DNA from: Halopelagius fulvigenes
GTDB lineage: Archaea > Halobacteriota > Halobacteria > Halobacteriales > Haloferacaceae
Assembly (NCBI RefSeq): GCF_042662625.1
Contig: NZ_JBHSXH010000004.1
Location: 186,001 to 250,000, forward strand
DNA length: 64,000 nt
Reading direction: 5' to 3'
Below, piece after piece: positions 24,358 to 33,679 of the stretch (position 1 is the first letter of the stretch; each line of letters opens with the position of its first letter). A program made the translations under genes and the position numbers. Below the pieces are notes generated by a model that made no database searches, had not been told where the DNA came from, and saw only the letters and a list, made by a program, of their open reading frames with translations.

Positions 24358-25296
24358 ATGAGTACACAGACGAAAGCAGAAACGGCCGCAGACGAGAAGG
24401 GAGGGTTCCCCAGCCTGCGCGATATCTGGAACGACTACCTCCCGTACTGGTTCGTCGCGCCGATGGTGCTCGTGATGGTGATGATCACCTTCTTCCCCGG
24501 TGCGTACGACCTGTACCTCAGTCTCATCGAGGAACCCACGTTCAACGTGCTCGAAGCCGAGTTCGTCGGACTGAGCAACTACGTGACGGCGTTCACCCGC
24601 GGCGGTGCGCTCCACTCGTTCGTCGTCACCATCACCGTCGTCGCCAGCGCGTTGGTCTTAGAGAGCGTCCTCGGGTTCTTCCTCGCCGCACTCGTCGCCG
24701 GCGTGAAATCCGAGCGGGCGAAGTCGTTCTACCGGGTGCTTTTCATCGTCCCGATGGCGGTGGCCCCGGTTTCGATGGCGACTATCGGTCGCATCATGCT
24801 GAACAGCGAGGTCGGAATCATCCCGTACATGATCAACACGTGGACGCCGTTCGCGGCGCCGGCGTTCCTCTCGGAGATTCCGCTGTTGACGGTGATACTC
24901 CTCGACACGTGGAACTGGACGCCGTTCATGTTCATCATCTTCTACGCGGGCCTCTCGTCGGTCCCCGACACCCTCGTCGAGGCGTCGCGGGTCGACGGTG
25001 CCCCGCTGTGGCGGCGGTACGTCCACGTCATCATCCCGTACATGAAACCCGTCGTGTTCGTCGCCACGCTCATCCGGATGATAGACCTGTTCCGGACGTT
25101 CGGCGTGGTGTACGGCCTCACTCAGGGCGGTCCGGGGACGGCGACGCAACTGGTGAGTATCAACATCTACGAGCAGATGTTCATCAACAACCAGCCCGGC
25201 GTGGCGGCCGCGATAGCGGTCGTCTACCTCGTCCTCGTCATCGCGGTGTGTAACGTCGTCATCGCAAAGGTCGGCTTCGAGGGGGTGTGGGACTGA
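24358..25296 (+). CDS. Sugar ABC transporter permease (MalF/UgpA type)
   Basis: 312 residues, six transmembrane segments. The EAA loop is EASRVDGAPLWRRYVHVIIP, which docks the ATPase. Helix 1 begins after a charged N-terminus (LPYWFVAPMVLVMVMITFFPG). It is 42 bases after the binding-protein gene; its TGA overlaps the ATG of the second permease by one base (TGATG at 25294-25298). Confidence 0.92.
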   Translation: MSTQTKAETAADEKGGFPSLRDIWNDYLPYWFVAPMVLVMVMITFFPGAYDLYLSLIEEPTFNVLEAEFVGLSNYVTAFTRGGALHSFVVTITVVASALVLESVLGFFLAALVAGVKSERAKSFYRVLFIVPMAVAPVSMATIGRIMLNSEVGIIPYMINTWTPFAAPAFLSEIPLLTVILLDTWNWTPFMFIIFYAGLSSVPDTLVEASRVDGAPLWRRYVHVIIPYMKPVVFVATLIRMIDLFRTFGVVYGLTQGGPGTATQLVSINIYEQMFINNQPGVAAAIAVVYLVLVIAVCNVVIAKVGFEGVWD

Positions 25297-26180
25297 TGGC
25301 GACCCGAGACGGCAACGTCGACCCCACGACCGGCTCGCAGCGGCTCGACAAGGACACGCGCGAGACCGTCGTTCGAGCGGCCAGACACGGCATCCTGCTG
25401 CTGTGGTCGCTCGTCGTCCTCTTCCCCCTGTACTGGCTCGCGTCCATGTCGCTGAAACCCCCGGGAGAGGCGAACCAGCTCCCGCCGGACTGGATATTCC
25501 TGCCGACAGTCTACAACTACATCCAGCTCGCCCAGAGCGGGGAGTTCCTCACGGCGTTCGCCAACAGCGTCCTCATGGTGTCGGCGTCGGTGATACTCGT
25601 CCTGCTCATCGGCGTCCCGGCGGCGTACGTCCTCTCGCGGTACGACATCCCCATGGAACGGGACGTCCTCGTGTGGATTCTCTCCTCGCGGATGCTCCCG
25701 CCCATCGCCGTCGTCATCCCGTTCTTCGTCATCTTCCAGTCGTTCAACCTGTTCGACACGCGAATCGGGATGGTGCTCATGTACGTCAGCATCAACCTCT
25801 CGCTGGTGGTGTGGGTGATGAAGGCGTTCTTCGACGGCATCCCCGAGACCCTGGAGGAGGCGGCGCGCGTCGACGGCGCGACCCGATTCCAGGGGTTCCG
25901 CAAGGTCGTCCTCCCGGCGGCCAAGCCCGGCATCTTCTCGGTCGCGATTATCAGCTTCATCTTCGCGTGGATCGAACTCCTGTTCGGACTCGTGCTGACG
26001 AGTTTCAAGGCGGTGCCGGTGACGCTGTTCGTCTACTCGTTCATCGGCTCCCGCTCCATCGAGTGGGGCATGCTCGCGGCCGCCTCGATGGCGATGATCC
26101 TCCCCGTCGTTATCTTCCTGATAGCGGTGAACAAGTACCTCGCCGCGGGGCTCAGCTTCGGCGTGGTGATCAAAGAATGA
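25296..26180 (+). CDS. Sugar ABC transporter permease (MalG/UgpE type)
   Basis: 294 residues, six transmembrane segments, EAA loop EEAARVDGATRFQGFRKVVLP. Start taken at 25296, where the ATG overlaps the previous stop. The C-terminal AAGLSFGVVIKE is typical of the MalG branch. Its stop overlaps the start of the 29-codon ORF at 26177 (ATGA). Confidence 0.92.
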   Translation: MATRDGNVDPTTGSQRLDKDTRETVVRAARHGILLLWSLVVLFPLYWLASMSLKPPGEANQLPPDWIFLPTVYNYIQLAQSGEFLTAFANSVLMVSASVILVLLIGVPAAYVLSRYDIPMERDVLVWILSSRMLPPIAVVIPFFVIFQSFNLFDTRIGMVLMYVSINLSLVVWVMKAFFDGIPETLEEAARVDGATRFQGFRKVVLPAAKPGIFSVAIISFIFAWIELLFGLVLTSFKAVPVTLFVYSFIGSRSIEWGMLAAASMAMILPVVIFLIAVNKYLAAGLSFGVVIKE

Positions 26181-26266
26181 ACGCGACCACAACCGAACGA
26201 CGCGCACAGTTCGCAAAACGCATTCGCGCGGCGGGACTCCCCGCTCGCGCTACGGAGGGCACATAA
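26177..26266 (+). CDS. 29-residue bridging ORF between permease and ATPase genes
   Basis: Starts with an ATGA overlap on the permease stop (26177-26180) and ends with TAATG, its TAA sharing a base with the ATG of the ATPase gene (26264-26268). The peptide is Arg/Ala-rich (MNATTTERRAQFAKRIRAAG, nine more residues). A GGAGGGC-type ribosome-binding sequence for the ATPase lies within it. Exact joining at both ends suggests it passes ribosomes from permease to ATPase, or makes a tiny accessory peptide. No homolog known to me. Confidence 0.45.
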   Translation: MNATTTERRAQFAKRIRAAGLPARATEGT

Positions 26267-27438
26267 TGGCCAGTATCACGTTAGACGACGTAACGAAACG
26301 GTTCGGCGAGAGCGGCGACGCCGTCGTCGCGGTGGACGACGTCTCGTTAGACATCGAAGACGGCGAGTTCGTCGTCTTCGTCGGTCCGTCAGGTAGCGGT
26401 AAGTCGACGCTCATGCGAATCGTCGCGGGGCTCGAAACGCAGAGCGAGGGCGACGTCTTCATCGGCGACGCCCTCGTCAACCAACTTGGACCGCGCGCGC
26501 GGGACGTCGCGATGGTGTTCCAGAACTACGCGCTGTACCCGAACATGACCGTCGAGGAGAACATGTCGTTCGGGTTGAAGATGTCGACGGACCTCTCGGA
26601 GGCGGAGATTGAGGCGCAGGTGACCGAAGCCGCCGAGATGATGGGTATCGGGAATCTGTTGGACAACACGCCGGGGGAACTCTCCGGCGGACAGCAACAG
26701 CGCGTCGCCCTTGGACGGGCCATCGTCCGCGACCCGAACGTGTTCCTGATGGACGAACCGCTCTCGAATCTGGACGCGAAGCTCCGGACGACGATGCGGA
26801 CCGAGATAAACCGGCTCCAGAACGACCTCGGGGTGACGACACTGTACGTCACCCACGACCAGACGGAGGCGATGACGATGGGCGACCGCCTCGTCGTGCT
26901 CAACTACGGCGAACTCCAACAGGTCGGGACGCCGCTGGAGTGCTTCTACCGGCCGGCCAACCGGTTCGTCGCCGGCTTCATCGGGTCGCCGTCGATGAAC
27001 TTCTTCGAGGGCGATGTCGACGGCGACAGGCTCGCCTGCGACGGGTTCGAGTACGAACTCTCCGAGCGCATGCGGTCGAACGTCGGCGACCGCTCGGCGG
27101 TGACGCTGGGCGCGCGCCCGGAGGACTTCGACCTCTCGGAAACTCCGGTGAAAGGCAACAGCGTCGAAGTGACCGTCGACGTCGTCGAGCCGATGGGGAG
27201 CATCTCCTACGTCTACCTCCGCCCGGTGGACCAGTCGCACGAGGACACGTTCGTCGTCGAGATAGACGGGAAACGCCCCATCTCCGAGGGAGAACAGGTG
27301 TACGCGTACGTCGAGCCGACCGACGTCCACCTCTTCGACGCGAACACCGGCGAGACGATTCACCAGCGGAAGCTGGACTTGGACGCGGAGATAACGCCGA
27401 AGGAGGAGTCACAGTCCGTCAGTCGCTCCGCCGAGTGA
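26266..27438 (+). CDS. Sugar ABC transporter ATP-binding protein (MalK/UgpC type)
   Basis: 390 residues. Walker A GPSGSGKST, Q-loop VFQNYALYPNMTVEEN, signature LSGGQQQRVALGRAIVRDP, Walker B VFLMDEPLSNLDAKLR, H-loop VTHDQTEA, then a C-terminal TOBE/OB regulatory domain (about 240-370, GARPEDF). It energises the importer encoded upstream. An acidic tail ends the protein. Such ATPases can serve several importers, so the CUT1 binding protein at 62774 could also use it. Confidence 0.93.
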   Translation: MASITLDDVTKRFGESGDAVVAVDDVSLDIEDGEFVVFVGPSGSGKSTLMRIVAGLETQSEGDVFIGDALVNQLGPRARDVAMVFQNYALYPNMTVEENMSFGLKMSTDLSEAEIEAQVTEAAEMMGIGNLLDNTPGELSGGQQQRVALGRAIVRDPNVFLMDEPLSNLDAKLRTTMRTEINRLQNDLGVTTLYVTHDQTEAMTMGDRLVVLNYGELQQVGTPLECFYRPANRFVAGFIGSPSMNFFEGDVDGDRLACDGFEYELSERMRSNVGDRSAVTLGARPEDFDLSETPVKGNSVEVTVDVVEPMGSISYVYLRPVDQSHEDTFVVEIDGKRPISEGEQVYAYVEPTDVHLFDANTGETIHQRKLDLDAEITPKEESQSVSRSAE

Positions 27439-27517
27439 ACGCCGACACCCGCGGACGGGAGGCGCTCTCGTTCGCACGCACCATCCGCCGACCATCAACA
27501 CCTATCCACGACAGTTC

Positions 27518-28171
27518 ATGACATCACGAGACATTCCGCACTACGAGACGCGCACCGCCATCTGCGAATACGGCCGCAGCCTGCTCGACGACGACCTGAC
27601 GACCGGGACGGGCGGGAACCTCAGCGCTCGTCTCGACGAGGACCGAATCGCCATCAGCCCGTCCGGAATCCCGTACGCGGACATCAAGCCGGCGGACGTG
27701 CCCGTCGTCCGCACCGACGGAACCGTCGTCGAGGGGGAGACCGAACCGTCGACGGAACTGCCGATGCACCTCGCCGTCTACGAACGGCGCTCGGACGTCG
27801 GCGGCGTCGTCCACACCCACTCGCCGTACGCCACCACGTTCGCCTCGCTCGGCGAGGCGATTCCGGCCTCGCACTACCTCCTCGCGTTCACGGGGTCGGA
27901 AGTCCCCGTCACCGGGTACGAGACCCACGCGACGGAGGCTCTCGGCGACGCGGCCGTCGACGCCCTGGGCGAGTCGTACAACGCGACCCTCCTCCGGAAC
28001 CACGGCGTCTTGACGGCCGACGGGTCGCTCGACGACGCGTACACGGTCGCGCAGATGGTCGAGTACTGCGCGCGCATCCACTACCAGGCCCGCGCAATCG
28101 GCGAACCGGAGATCCTCCCCGACGAGGAGATAGACCGTCTCCGCGGGAAACTGGACAGCTACGGGCAGTGA
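27518..28171 (+). CDS. Class II aldolase (fuculose/rhamnulose-phosphate type)
   Basis: 217 residues. TGTGGNLSAR, SPSGIPYADI, the zinc ligands in VVHTHSPYATTFASLGE, and LLRNHGVLTADGSLDDA are the class II aldolase/adducin blocks. Enzymes of this size split L-fuculose-1-P, L-rhamnulose-1-P or related ketose phosphates into DHAP and an aldehyde, or epimerise ribulose-5-P. The next gene, 8 bases on, is a RhaB-like kinase, so the pair most likely phosphorylates and cleaves a keto-sugar delivered by the ABC importer. Confidence 0.85.
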   Translation: MTSRDIPHYETRTAICEYGRSLLDDDLTTGTGGNLSARLDEDRIAISPSGIPYADIKPADVPVVRTDGTVVEGETEPSTELPMHLAVYERRSDVGGVVHTHSPYATTFASLGEAIPASHYLLAFTGSEVPVTGYETHATEALGDAAVDALGESYNATLLRNHGVLTADGSLDDAYTVAQMVEYCARIHYQARAIGEPEILPDEEIDRLRGKLDSYGQ

Positions 28172-28178
28172 CCGGACG

Positions 28179-29639
28179 ATGGAACACGTAGCCATCGACA
28201 TCGGTGCCAGCGGGGGAACGGTGTACCTCGGAACCGTGACGCCCGAGTCGTTCGAAGTCCGGGAAGTCCACCAGTTCGATAATCGACCGGTCGAGCGAGG
28301 CGGTCGCTACGTCTGGGACCTCGACGCCCTCCGAGACCGGATGGTCGCCGGCATCCGCGCCGCGGCCGAGCGAGGGGACGACGTCGACACCGTCGGTATC
28401 GACGCGTGGGGGCTCGACTTCGGGCTCCTGTCCGACGGCGAAGTCCTGCGGGACCCCATCTCGTACCGCGATCCGGCCGCGACGGCGACGCGCGAGTCGC
28501 TGTTCGAGGCGGTCGACGAACGACGGGTCTTCGAGGCGACGGGCGTCACCAACTGGAACACGCCGAACACGCTGTGGCAACTCCACACGCTCGCGCACGA
28601 GGAACCCGAACTCCTCGACCGGGCCGACGGACTCCTCATGATGCCCCAGTTGCTGACGGCGTTGCTGGGGGGGCGACCGTGCGGCGAAGTGACCGTCGCG
28701 TCGACGACGCAGATGGTCGACCCGCGGGAGCGTGAATGGGCGACGGACCTGCTGGAGGAGTTGTCGCTTCCGACGGATATCCTCCCGACGCTCGACGAAC
28801 CCGGGCGACGGTTGGGTTCGCTCGCCGACGACGTGTCCCGGGAACTCCCCTGCGACCCCGAACTCGTCGCGCCCGCGAGCCACGACACGGCGTCCGCCGT
28901 CGCCGGTCTGCCGCTCACCGACGACGCCGCGTTCCTGAGTACCGGGTCGTGGTTCATCCTCGGCGTCGAACGGGAGGAACCGGTGCGGACGGACGCCGCC
29001 TTCGAGCGCGCCCTCTCGAACGAACTGGGCGCCGACGGAACCGTCCGTCTGCTCACGAACGTCAACGGGTTCTTCCTCCTCGAAGAGTGCCGCGAGGCGT
29101 GGCGCGACGCCGGCGTACCCGCCGACTACGAGACGCTCCTCTCGGCGGCGCGAGAGGCCCCGGCGCGGGCGTCGTTCGTCGACCCCGACGCCGACAGCTT
29201 CGGCATCGACGAACCGATGCCCGACCAGATACGCGCCTTCTGCGAGCGAACGGACCAACCGGTCCCGGCCGGTCGGGGGGAAGTCGTCCGCTGTCTCTTG
29301 GACAGTCTCGTGACGAAGACGGCGCTGGCGCTGGACGAACTTGCGTCGGTCGCGGATGGGCCGATACCACAGATCAACCTCGGCGGCGGCGGCGTGCGGA
29401 ACGAACTGTTCTGTCAGTTACTCGCCGACGCGACCGGTCGCCCGGTGGTGGCCGGGCCGACGGAGGCGACGGCGGTCGGAAACCTCCTGACCCAGGCCGT
29501 CGGAGTCGGTACGCTCCCGGACGTCGAGACTGGACGGCGACTGGTGGCGGAGGAGTTCGAGACGACGACGTACGAACCCGCGACGACCGACGGATGGGAC
29601 CGAGCGAAGAGTCGGATAACCGAGTTCGAGACGGGGTGA
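28179..29639 (+). CDS. FGGY-family carbohydrate kinase, rhamnulokinase-like
   Basis: 486 residues. The N-terminal AIDIGASGGTVYLG is the ATPase phosphate-1 motif and matches the RhaB branch, where Gly/Ala-Ser-Gly replaces the usual GTTS. GIDAWGLDFGLL, YRDPAATATRE, PASHDTASAVAGLP, FLSTGSWFILGVE and LGGGGVRNELFCQLLADATGRPV are the other RhaB-type blocks. It probably phosphorylates L-rhamnulose or a similar ketose at C1 before the upstream aldolase. Rhamnose isomerase is not visible in the window, so the substrate remains open. Confidence 0.82.
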   Translation: MEHVAIDIGASGGTVYLGTVTPESFEVREVHQFDNRPVERGGRYVWDLDALRDRMVAGIRAAAERGDDVDTVGIDAWGLDFGLLSDGEVLRDPISYRDPAATATRESLFEAVDERRVFEATGVTNWNTPNTLWQLHTLAHEEPELLDRADGLLMMPQLLTALLGGRPCGEVTVASTTQMVDPREREWATDLLEELSLPTDILPTLDEPGRRLGSLADDVSRELPCDPELVAPASHDTASAVAGLPLTDDAAFLSTGSWFILGVEREEPVRTDAAFERALSNELGADGTVRLLTNVNGFFLLEECREAWRDAGVPADYETLLSAAREAPARASFVDPDADSFGIDEPMPDQIRAFCERTDQPVPAGRGEVVRCLLDSLVTKTALALDELASVADGPIPQINLGGGGVRNELFCQLLADATGRPVVAGPTEATAVGNLLTQAVGVGTLPDVETGRRLVAEEFETTTYEPATTDGWDRAKSRITEFETG

Positions 29640-29644
29640 CACCG

Positions 29645-30418
29645 CTACCGGGCGGTGTACCCTCCGTCCATGACGACCGTCGACCCGGTCATGTACGAGG
29701 ACGCGTCCGAAGCGAGGTAGACGACCAGTTCGCGGAGCTCTTCGGGCCGACCGAGTCGTCCGATGGGCGTGTTCTCCAACCACGTCTCCTCCATCTCGGG
29801 GTTCGCTTCCAGCACTTCGTCGACGAGGTCGGTTCGCATGTAGCCCGGCGCGATGGCGTTCACTCTGACGCCGCGGTCCGCCCACTCGACGGCCAGCGAC
29901 TTGGTCAGCATGGAGACGCCGGCCTTCGTGGTGTTGTAGCTGGCCTGTTTCTGCGGGACGTTGACGTCGAAGCCCGACATCGACGCGATGTTGACGATCC
30001 GCCCTCCGCCGCGTTCTAACATCCGCTGACCGACGTGCTTGGCGCAGAGGAACACCCCGTCGAGGTTGACGGCGAGGACGCGCCGCCACGAGTCGAGCGA
30101 CGTCTCTTCGGCGGGCGAGTTCTCCACGATGCCGGCGTTGTTGACCAGCACGTCTACGGGCCCGAGGCGGTCGGTGACGTCCTCGACCATCGCTTCGACC
30201 GACGCCTCGTCGGTGACGTCGACTTCCGTCGCGACGACGTCCGTCTCGCCGTCCAACTCCGCGGCCGTCCGCTCGGCCTTCTCGACGTCCACGTCGGCGA
30301 TGGCGACGTCGGCTCCCATCTCCGCGAGACCGGTCGCCATCTGCTTACCGAGTCCTTGCGCCGCGCCCGTAACGATAGCTGTCTCTCCCTCTAGGGAGAA
30401 GCTTTCGAGTACGCTCAT
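29645..30418 (-). CDS. Short-chain dehydrogenase/reductase
   Basis: 257 residues from the ATG at 30418. Cofactor motif TGAAQGLG, NNAG region (VLVNNAGIVEN), catalytic Ser and YNTTK, and C-terminal YMTGSTVVMDGGY. The start matches its relative at 32900 (MSVLESF/MTVLDAF); an in-frame ATG at 30448 is less likely because GTTAAAT at 30449-30455 fits a promoter for 30418. Convergent with the kinase gene and divergent from the dehydratase at 30564. Probable NAD(P)-dependent sugar or sugar-acid dehydrogenase (KduD/gluconate-5-dehydrogenase-like). Confidence 0.88.
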   Translation of the reverse strand: MSVLESFSLEGETAIVTGAAQGLGKQMATGLAEMGADVAIADVDVEKAERTAAELDGETDVVATEVDVTDEASVEAMVEDVTDRLGPVDVLVNNAGIVENSPAEETSLDSWRRVLAVNLDGVFLCAKHVGQRMLERGGGRIVNIASMSGFDVNVPQKQASYNTTKAGVSMLTKSLAVEWADRGVRVNAIAPGYMRTDLVDEVLEANPEMEETWLENTPIGRLGRPEELRELVVYLASDASSYMTGSTVVMDGGYTAR

Positions 30419-30563
30419 GCGAACGAGTCGATAGTCGGTTTCTATCATGTTAAATGTACGTGTCCGTTCACTATCGCGCCGTCGATGGATGCGGACGGGT
30501 GAAATCCGTTCCGTGTACGTCCGGACCTGCTAACTAAAGTAGTCGGCAGGACACAGCCCACGC

Positions 30564-31715
30564 ATGGAAATCGTCGACTACGAACTGTTCGCCGTTCCCC
30601 CGCGGTGGTTACTCCTCAAACTGGAGACCGACGAGGGGATAACCGGCTGGGGTGAACCGATAGTGCAGGGGCGATTGGAGACGGTCCGGACCGCCGTCTC
30701 CGAACTCGTCGAAGAGCACCTCCTGACGAGCGATCCGCTTCGGACGGAGTACCACTGGCGGAAGCTCTACCAGAGCGCCTACTTCCGCGGCGGCCCCGTG
30801 CTGATGAGTGCGCTGGCCGGCATCGACCACGCGCTGTGGGACATCAAGGGGCGCCACTACGACGCGCCGATTCACCAACTCCTCGGCGGACACGTCCGCG
30901 ACCGCATGCTCGTCCACGAGTGGTTGGGCGGCAACAGCGCCGAAGAACTCGCGGACGCGGCGAGTCGAGCACGGGAGAACGGGTACCGGGCGTTCAAGCT
31001 CAACTCCCCGCACGAGTTCCGCCCGCTGGAAACGCCCGCGGCCGTCGACCGCCTCGTGGAACAGGTCGCGGCGGTCCGAGACGCCGTCGGCGACGACGCC
31101 TTCCTCGGTCTCGACTTCCACGGCCGCGTCTCGAAGCCGATGGCTCGGGAACTCCTCGGGCGGGTGGAACCGTACGACATGATGTTCGTCGACCAGCCGG
31201 TGCTCTCGGAGTACGGAGACGCCTTCCGGTCGCTCGCACAGCAGACGACCGTCCCCATCTCAACGGGGGAGCGTCTGTACTCCAGACACGAGTTCAAACC
31301 GCTGTTCGTCGACAACTCGGTGTCGGTCGTCCAGCCGGACGTCACCCACGTCGGCGGTATCACCGAGATGCGAAAACTCGCCTCGATGGCGGAGGTGTTC
31401 GACGTGGCCGTCGTCCCCCACTGCCCGCTGGGTCCCGTCGCGTTGGCCGCCAGCCTTCAAGTCGGCTTCGCCTCCCAGAACGTCGTCATGCAGGAACAGG
31501 ACCTCGAACTGCACGACGCCGATTCGAGCCACGGACTCGAACTGCTCGAAGACCCGCGCGCGTTCGAGTTCGAGGACGGCTACATCAACCGACTCACCGG
31601 CCCGGGACTCGGTATCGAAGTCGACGAGGACGCGGTTCGCGAGAAGGCCCAGACGCAGGTCAACTGGCACAGCCCCATCTGGCACCACGAGGACGGGAGC
31701 ATCGCGGAGTGGTGA
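30564..31715 (+). CDS. Enolase-superfamily sugar acid dehydratase (galactonate/gluconate dehydratase type)
   Basis: 383 residues. The N-terminal PPRWLLLKLETDEGITGWGE closely follows the DgoD pattern. Barrel motifs are FKLN, GLDFHGRVSK (metal Asp with His), MFVDQPV, ISTGERLYSR (metal Glu) and VVPHCPLGP (base His). MFVDQPV has Asp where relatives commonly have Glu. The enzyme removes water from an aldonic acid to give a 2-keto-3-deoxy acid. It opens a plus-strand group with an MDR dehydrogenase and an SDR. Haloarchaeal gluconate dehydratases belong to the same family, so the exact sugar is uncertain. Confidence 0.82.
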   Translation: MEIVDYELFAVPPRWLLLKLETDEGITGWGEPIVQGRLETVRTAVSELVEEHLLTSDPLRTEYHWRKLYQSAYFRGGPVLMSALAGIDHALWDIKGRHYDAPIHQLLGGHVRDRMLVHEWLGGNSAEELADAASRARENGYRAFKLNSPHEFRPLETPAAVDRLVEQVAAVRDAVGDDAFLGLDFHGRVSKPMARELLGRVEPYDMMFVDQPVLSEYGDAFRSLAQQTTVPISTGERLYSRHEFKPLFVDNSVSVVQPDVTHVGGITEMRKLASMAEVFDVAVVPHCPLGPVALAASLQVGFASQNVVMQEQDLELHDADSSHGLELLEDPRAFEFEDGYINRLTGPGLGIEVDEDAVREKAQTQVNWHSPIWHHEDGSIAEW

Positions 31716-31767
31716 TTCGATAGGCCGACCCGCACCTATTTGTGTCCACCTCGCCAATTGATCGGGT

Positions 31768-32799
31768 ATGAAAACCGCGGTGTTGACCGAACCTCACGAG
31801 TTCGAAATCGAGGACCGTCCCAGGCCGTCTCCGGGTCCGGACGACGTCCTCGTGGCCGTCAGGGACGTCGGTATCTGCGGGTCGGACGTCCACTACTACG
31901 AGCACGGCCGCATCGGAGACTACGTCGTCGAAAATCCGCTCGTCCTCGGACACGAGAGCGCCGGCGAGGTGGTCGACGTCGGCGAGAACGTGAGCAGGCT
32001 CGAACCCGGCGACCGCGTCGCCCTGGAACCGGGCGTCCCCTGTCGGCGGTGCGCACACTGCAAGCGCGGCGACTACCACCTCTGCGAGGATGTCGAGTTC
32101 ATGGCGACGCCGCCGCACGACGGCGCCTTCACCGAGTACGTCTCGTGGCCGGCGGACTACGTGTACGAGTTGCCCGAGAACGTCTCGACGACGGAAGGGG
32201 CGCTCTGTGAACCGCTCTCCGTCGGCATCCACGCCTGTCGTCGCGGTGACGTCGGGACGGGCGATACGGTGCTCGTGACCGGCGCCGGCCCCATCGGTCT
32301 GATGGTGATGGAGGCCGCTCGGGCGGCCGGTGCGACGGACGTCATCGTCACCGACGTCGTCGAGGAGAAACTCTCGTTCGCGGGAGAACGCGGGGCGGAC
32401 CGGGTAGTCAACGTCGCGGAGGAGTCTCTCGAAGCGGCCGTCGACGAGTACACCGACGGTGTCGGGGCCGACGTAGTCGTCGAAGCGTCGGGCGCGGAGC
32501 CGTCCATCCGATCGACCATCGACGCGGTTCGGCGAGGCGGAACCGTCGTCCTCGTCGGACTCGCCGACGAGGCGAACGTCCCCTTCGACGTCCTCGACAT
32601 CATCGACAACGAACTCGACGTCCACGGCTCGTTCCGCTACAAGAACACGTACGACGCGGCTATCGGCCTCCTCGAAGACGACGCCGTGGACGTGGAAGGC
32701 ATCGTGGACTTCGAGTCGTCGCTCGACGATATCGACGGGGCGTTCCGGCGCGCGATGGACCCCTCCGTCGTCAAGGGGATGATATCGTTCGGCGAGTGA
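31768..32799 (+). CDS. Zinc-dependent polyol/sugar dehydrogenase (sorbitol DH-like)
   Basis: 343 residues. VGICGSDVHYYEHGRIG and GHESAGEVVDVGENV carry the catalytic zinc ligands, CRRCAHCKRGDYHLC the structural zinc, and VTGAGPIGLMVMEAAR the NAD site. GSDVHYYEHGRIG is characteristic of sorbitol/xylitol/L-arabinitol dehydrogenases. It lies 52 bases after the dehydratase and 100 bases before the SDR at 32900. Likely oxidises a polyol or aldose feeding the local pathway. Confidence 0.88.
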   Translation: MKTAVLTEPHEFEIEDRPRPSPGPDDVLVAVRDVGICGSDVHYYEHGRIGDYVVENPLVLGHESAGEVVDVGENVSRLEPGDRVALEPGVPCRRCAHCKRGDYHLCEDVEFMATPPHDGAFTEYVSWPADYVYELPENVSTTEGALCEPLSVGIHACRRGDVGTGDTVLVTGAGPIGLMVMEAARAAGATDVIVTDVVEEKLSFAGERGADRVVNVAEESLEAAVDEYTDGVGADVVVEASGAEPSIRSTIDAVRRGGTVVLVGLADEANVPFDVLDIIDNELDVHGSFRYKNTYDAAIGLLEDDAVDVEGIVDFESSLDDIDGAFRRAMDPSVVKGMISFGE

Positions 32800-32899
32800 T
32801 CCGTCGGCGGTCGTACCACCCCCCGGTGGTACCGTCTCAGTCGCGCCAACGGGGAAGCGGGGACGAAGGTTTTTGTGAGACTCGGTCGGTAGTACGTCC

Positions 32900-33679
32900 G
32901 TGACTGTACTCGACGCGTTCGACCTTGACGGAGAGACGGCAATCGTGACCGGCGGGAATCGCGGCATCGGCCGCGCTATCGCGAACGCCCTCGCGGAGGC
33001 GGGCGCGAGCGTCGTCGTCGCCAACCGCGACGCGGCGTCGGGAGAGGAGGCGGCGGAGGAGATTAGCGACTCCACCGGAGCCGACGCGTTCGCGGTTGAG
33101 TGCGACGTGACCGACGAGGACGCCGTGGAGGCGATGGTCGAGGCGACCGTCGAACGATTCGGCGGAGTGGACGTGCTCGTGAACAACGCCGGCATCGTCG
33201 TCCACGAGGCCATCGAGACGATGTCGCTCGAAGAGTGGTCCGCGGTCCTCACGACGAATCTCACGGGCGCGTTCCTCTGTTCGCGCGCCGCCGGGCGCGA
33301 GATGATGGAGAACGGGGGCGGCGTCGTCCTGAACGTCTCCTCGATGTCCGCGTTCATCGCGAACTACCCCCAGAGACAGGTCGCCTACAACGCCTCGAAG
33401 GCCGGGTTAGAGGGGTTCAAGAACCAACTCGCCTCGGAGTGGGCCGAGCACGGAATCCGCGTGAACAACCTCGCGCCGGGGTACGTCGCGACCGACAACG
33501 CGGACCAGGGCGCGCAGGTCGCAGAGAACGCCGTCGAGACGTGGGAGGGCGAGATGTTGATGGACGAGATGGCGTCGCCCGAGATGCTCGGCCCGACGGC
33601 GGTGTACCTCGCGAGCGACGCCTCTGCGTACATGACTGGGGAGACGATCGTTCTCGACGGTGGGTACACCGTCCGCTAG
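32900..33679 (+). CDS. Short-chain dehydrogenase/reductase
   Basis: 259 residues, GTG start. TGGNRGIGRA, DVLVNNAGIV, Ser and YNASK catalytic region, GETIVLDGGY end. Very like the SDR at 29645-30418, including the opening VLDAFDLDGETA. Probably a second gluconate-5-dehydrogenase/KduD-like enzyme for a sugar acid. Confidence 0.87.
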   Translation: MTVLDAFDLDGETAIVTGGNRGIGRAIANALAEAGASVVVANRDAASGEEAAEEISDSTGADAFAVECDVTDEDAVEAMVEATVERFGGVDVLVNNAGIVVHEAIETMSLEEWSAVLTTNLTGAFLCSRAAGREMMENGGGVVLNVSSMSAFIANYPQRQVAYNASKAGLEGFKNQLASEWAEHGIRVNNLAPGYVATDNADQGAQVAENAVETWEGEMLMDEMASPEMLGPTAVYLASDASAYMTGETIVLDGGYTVR

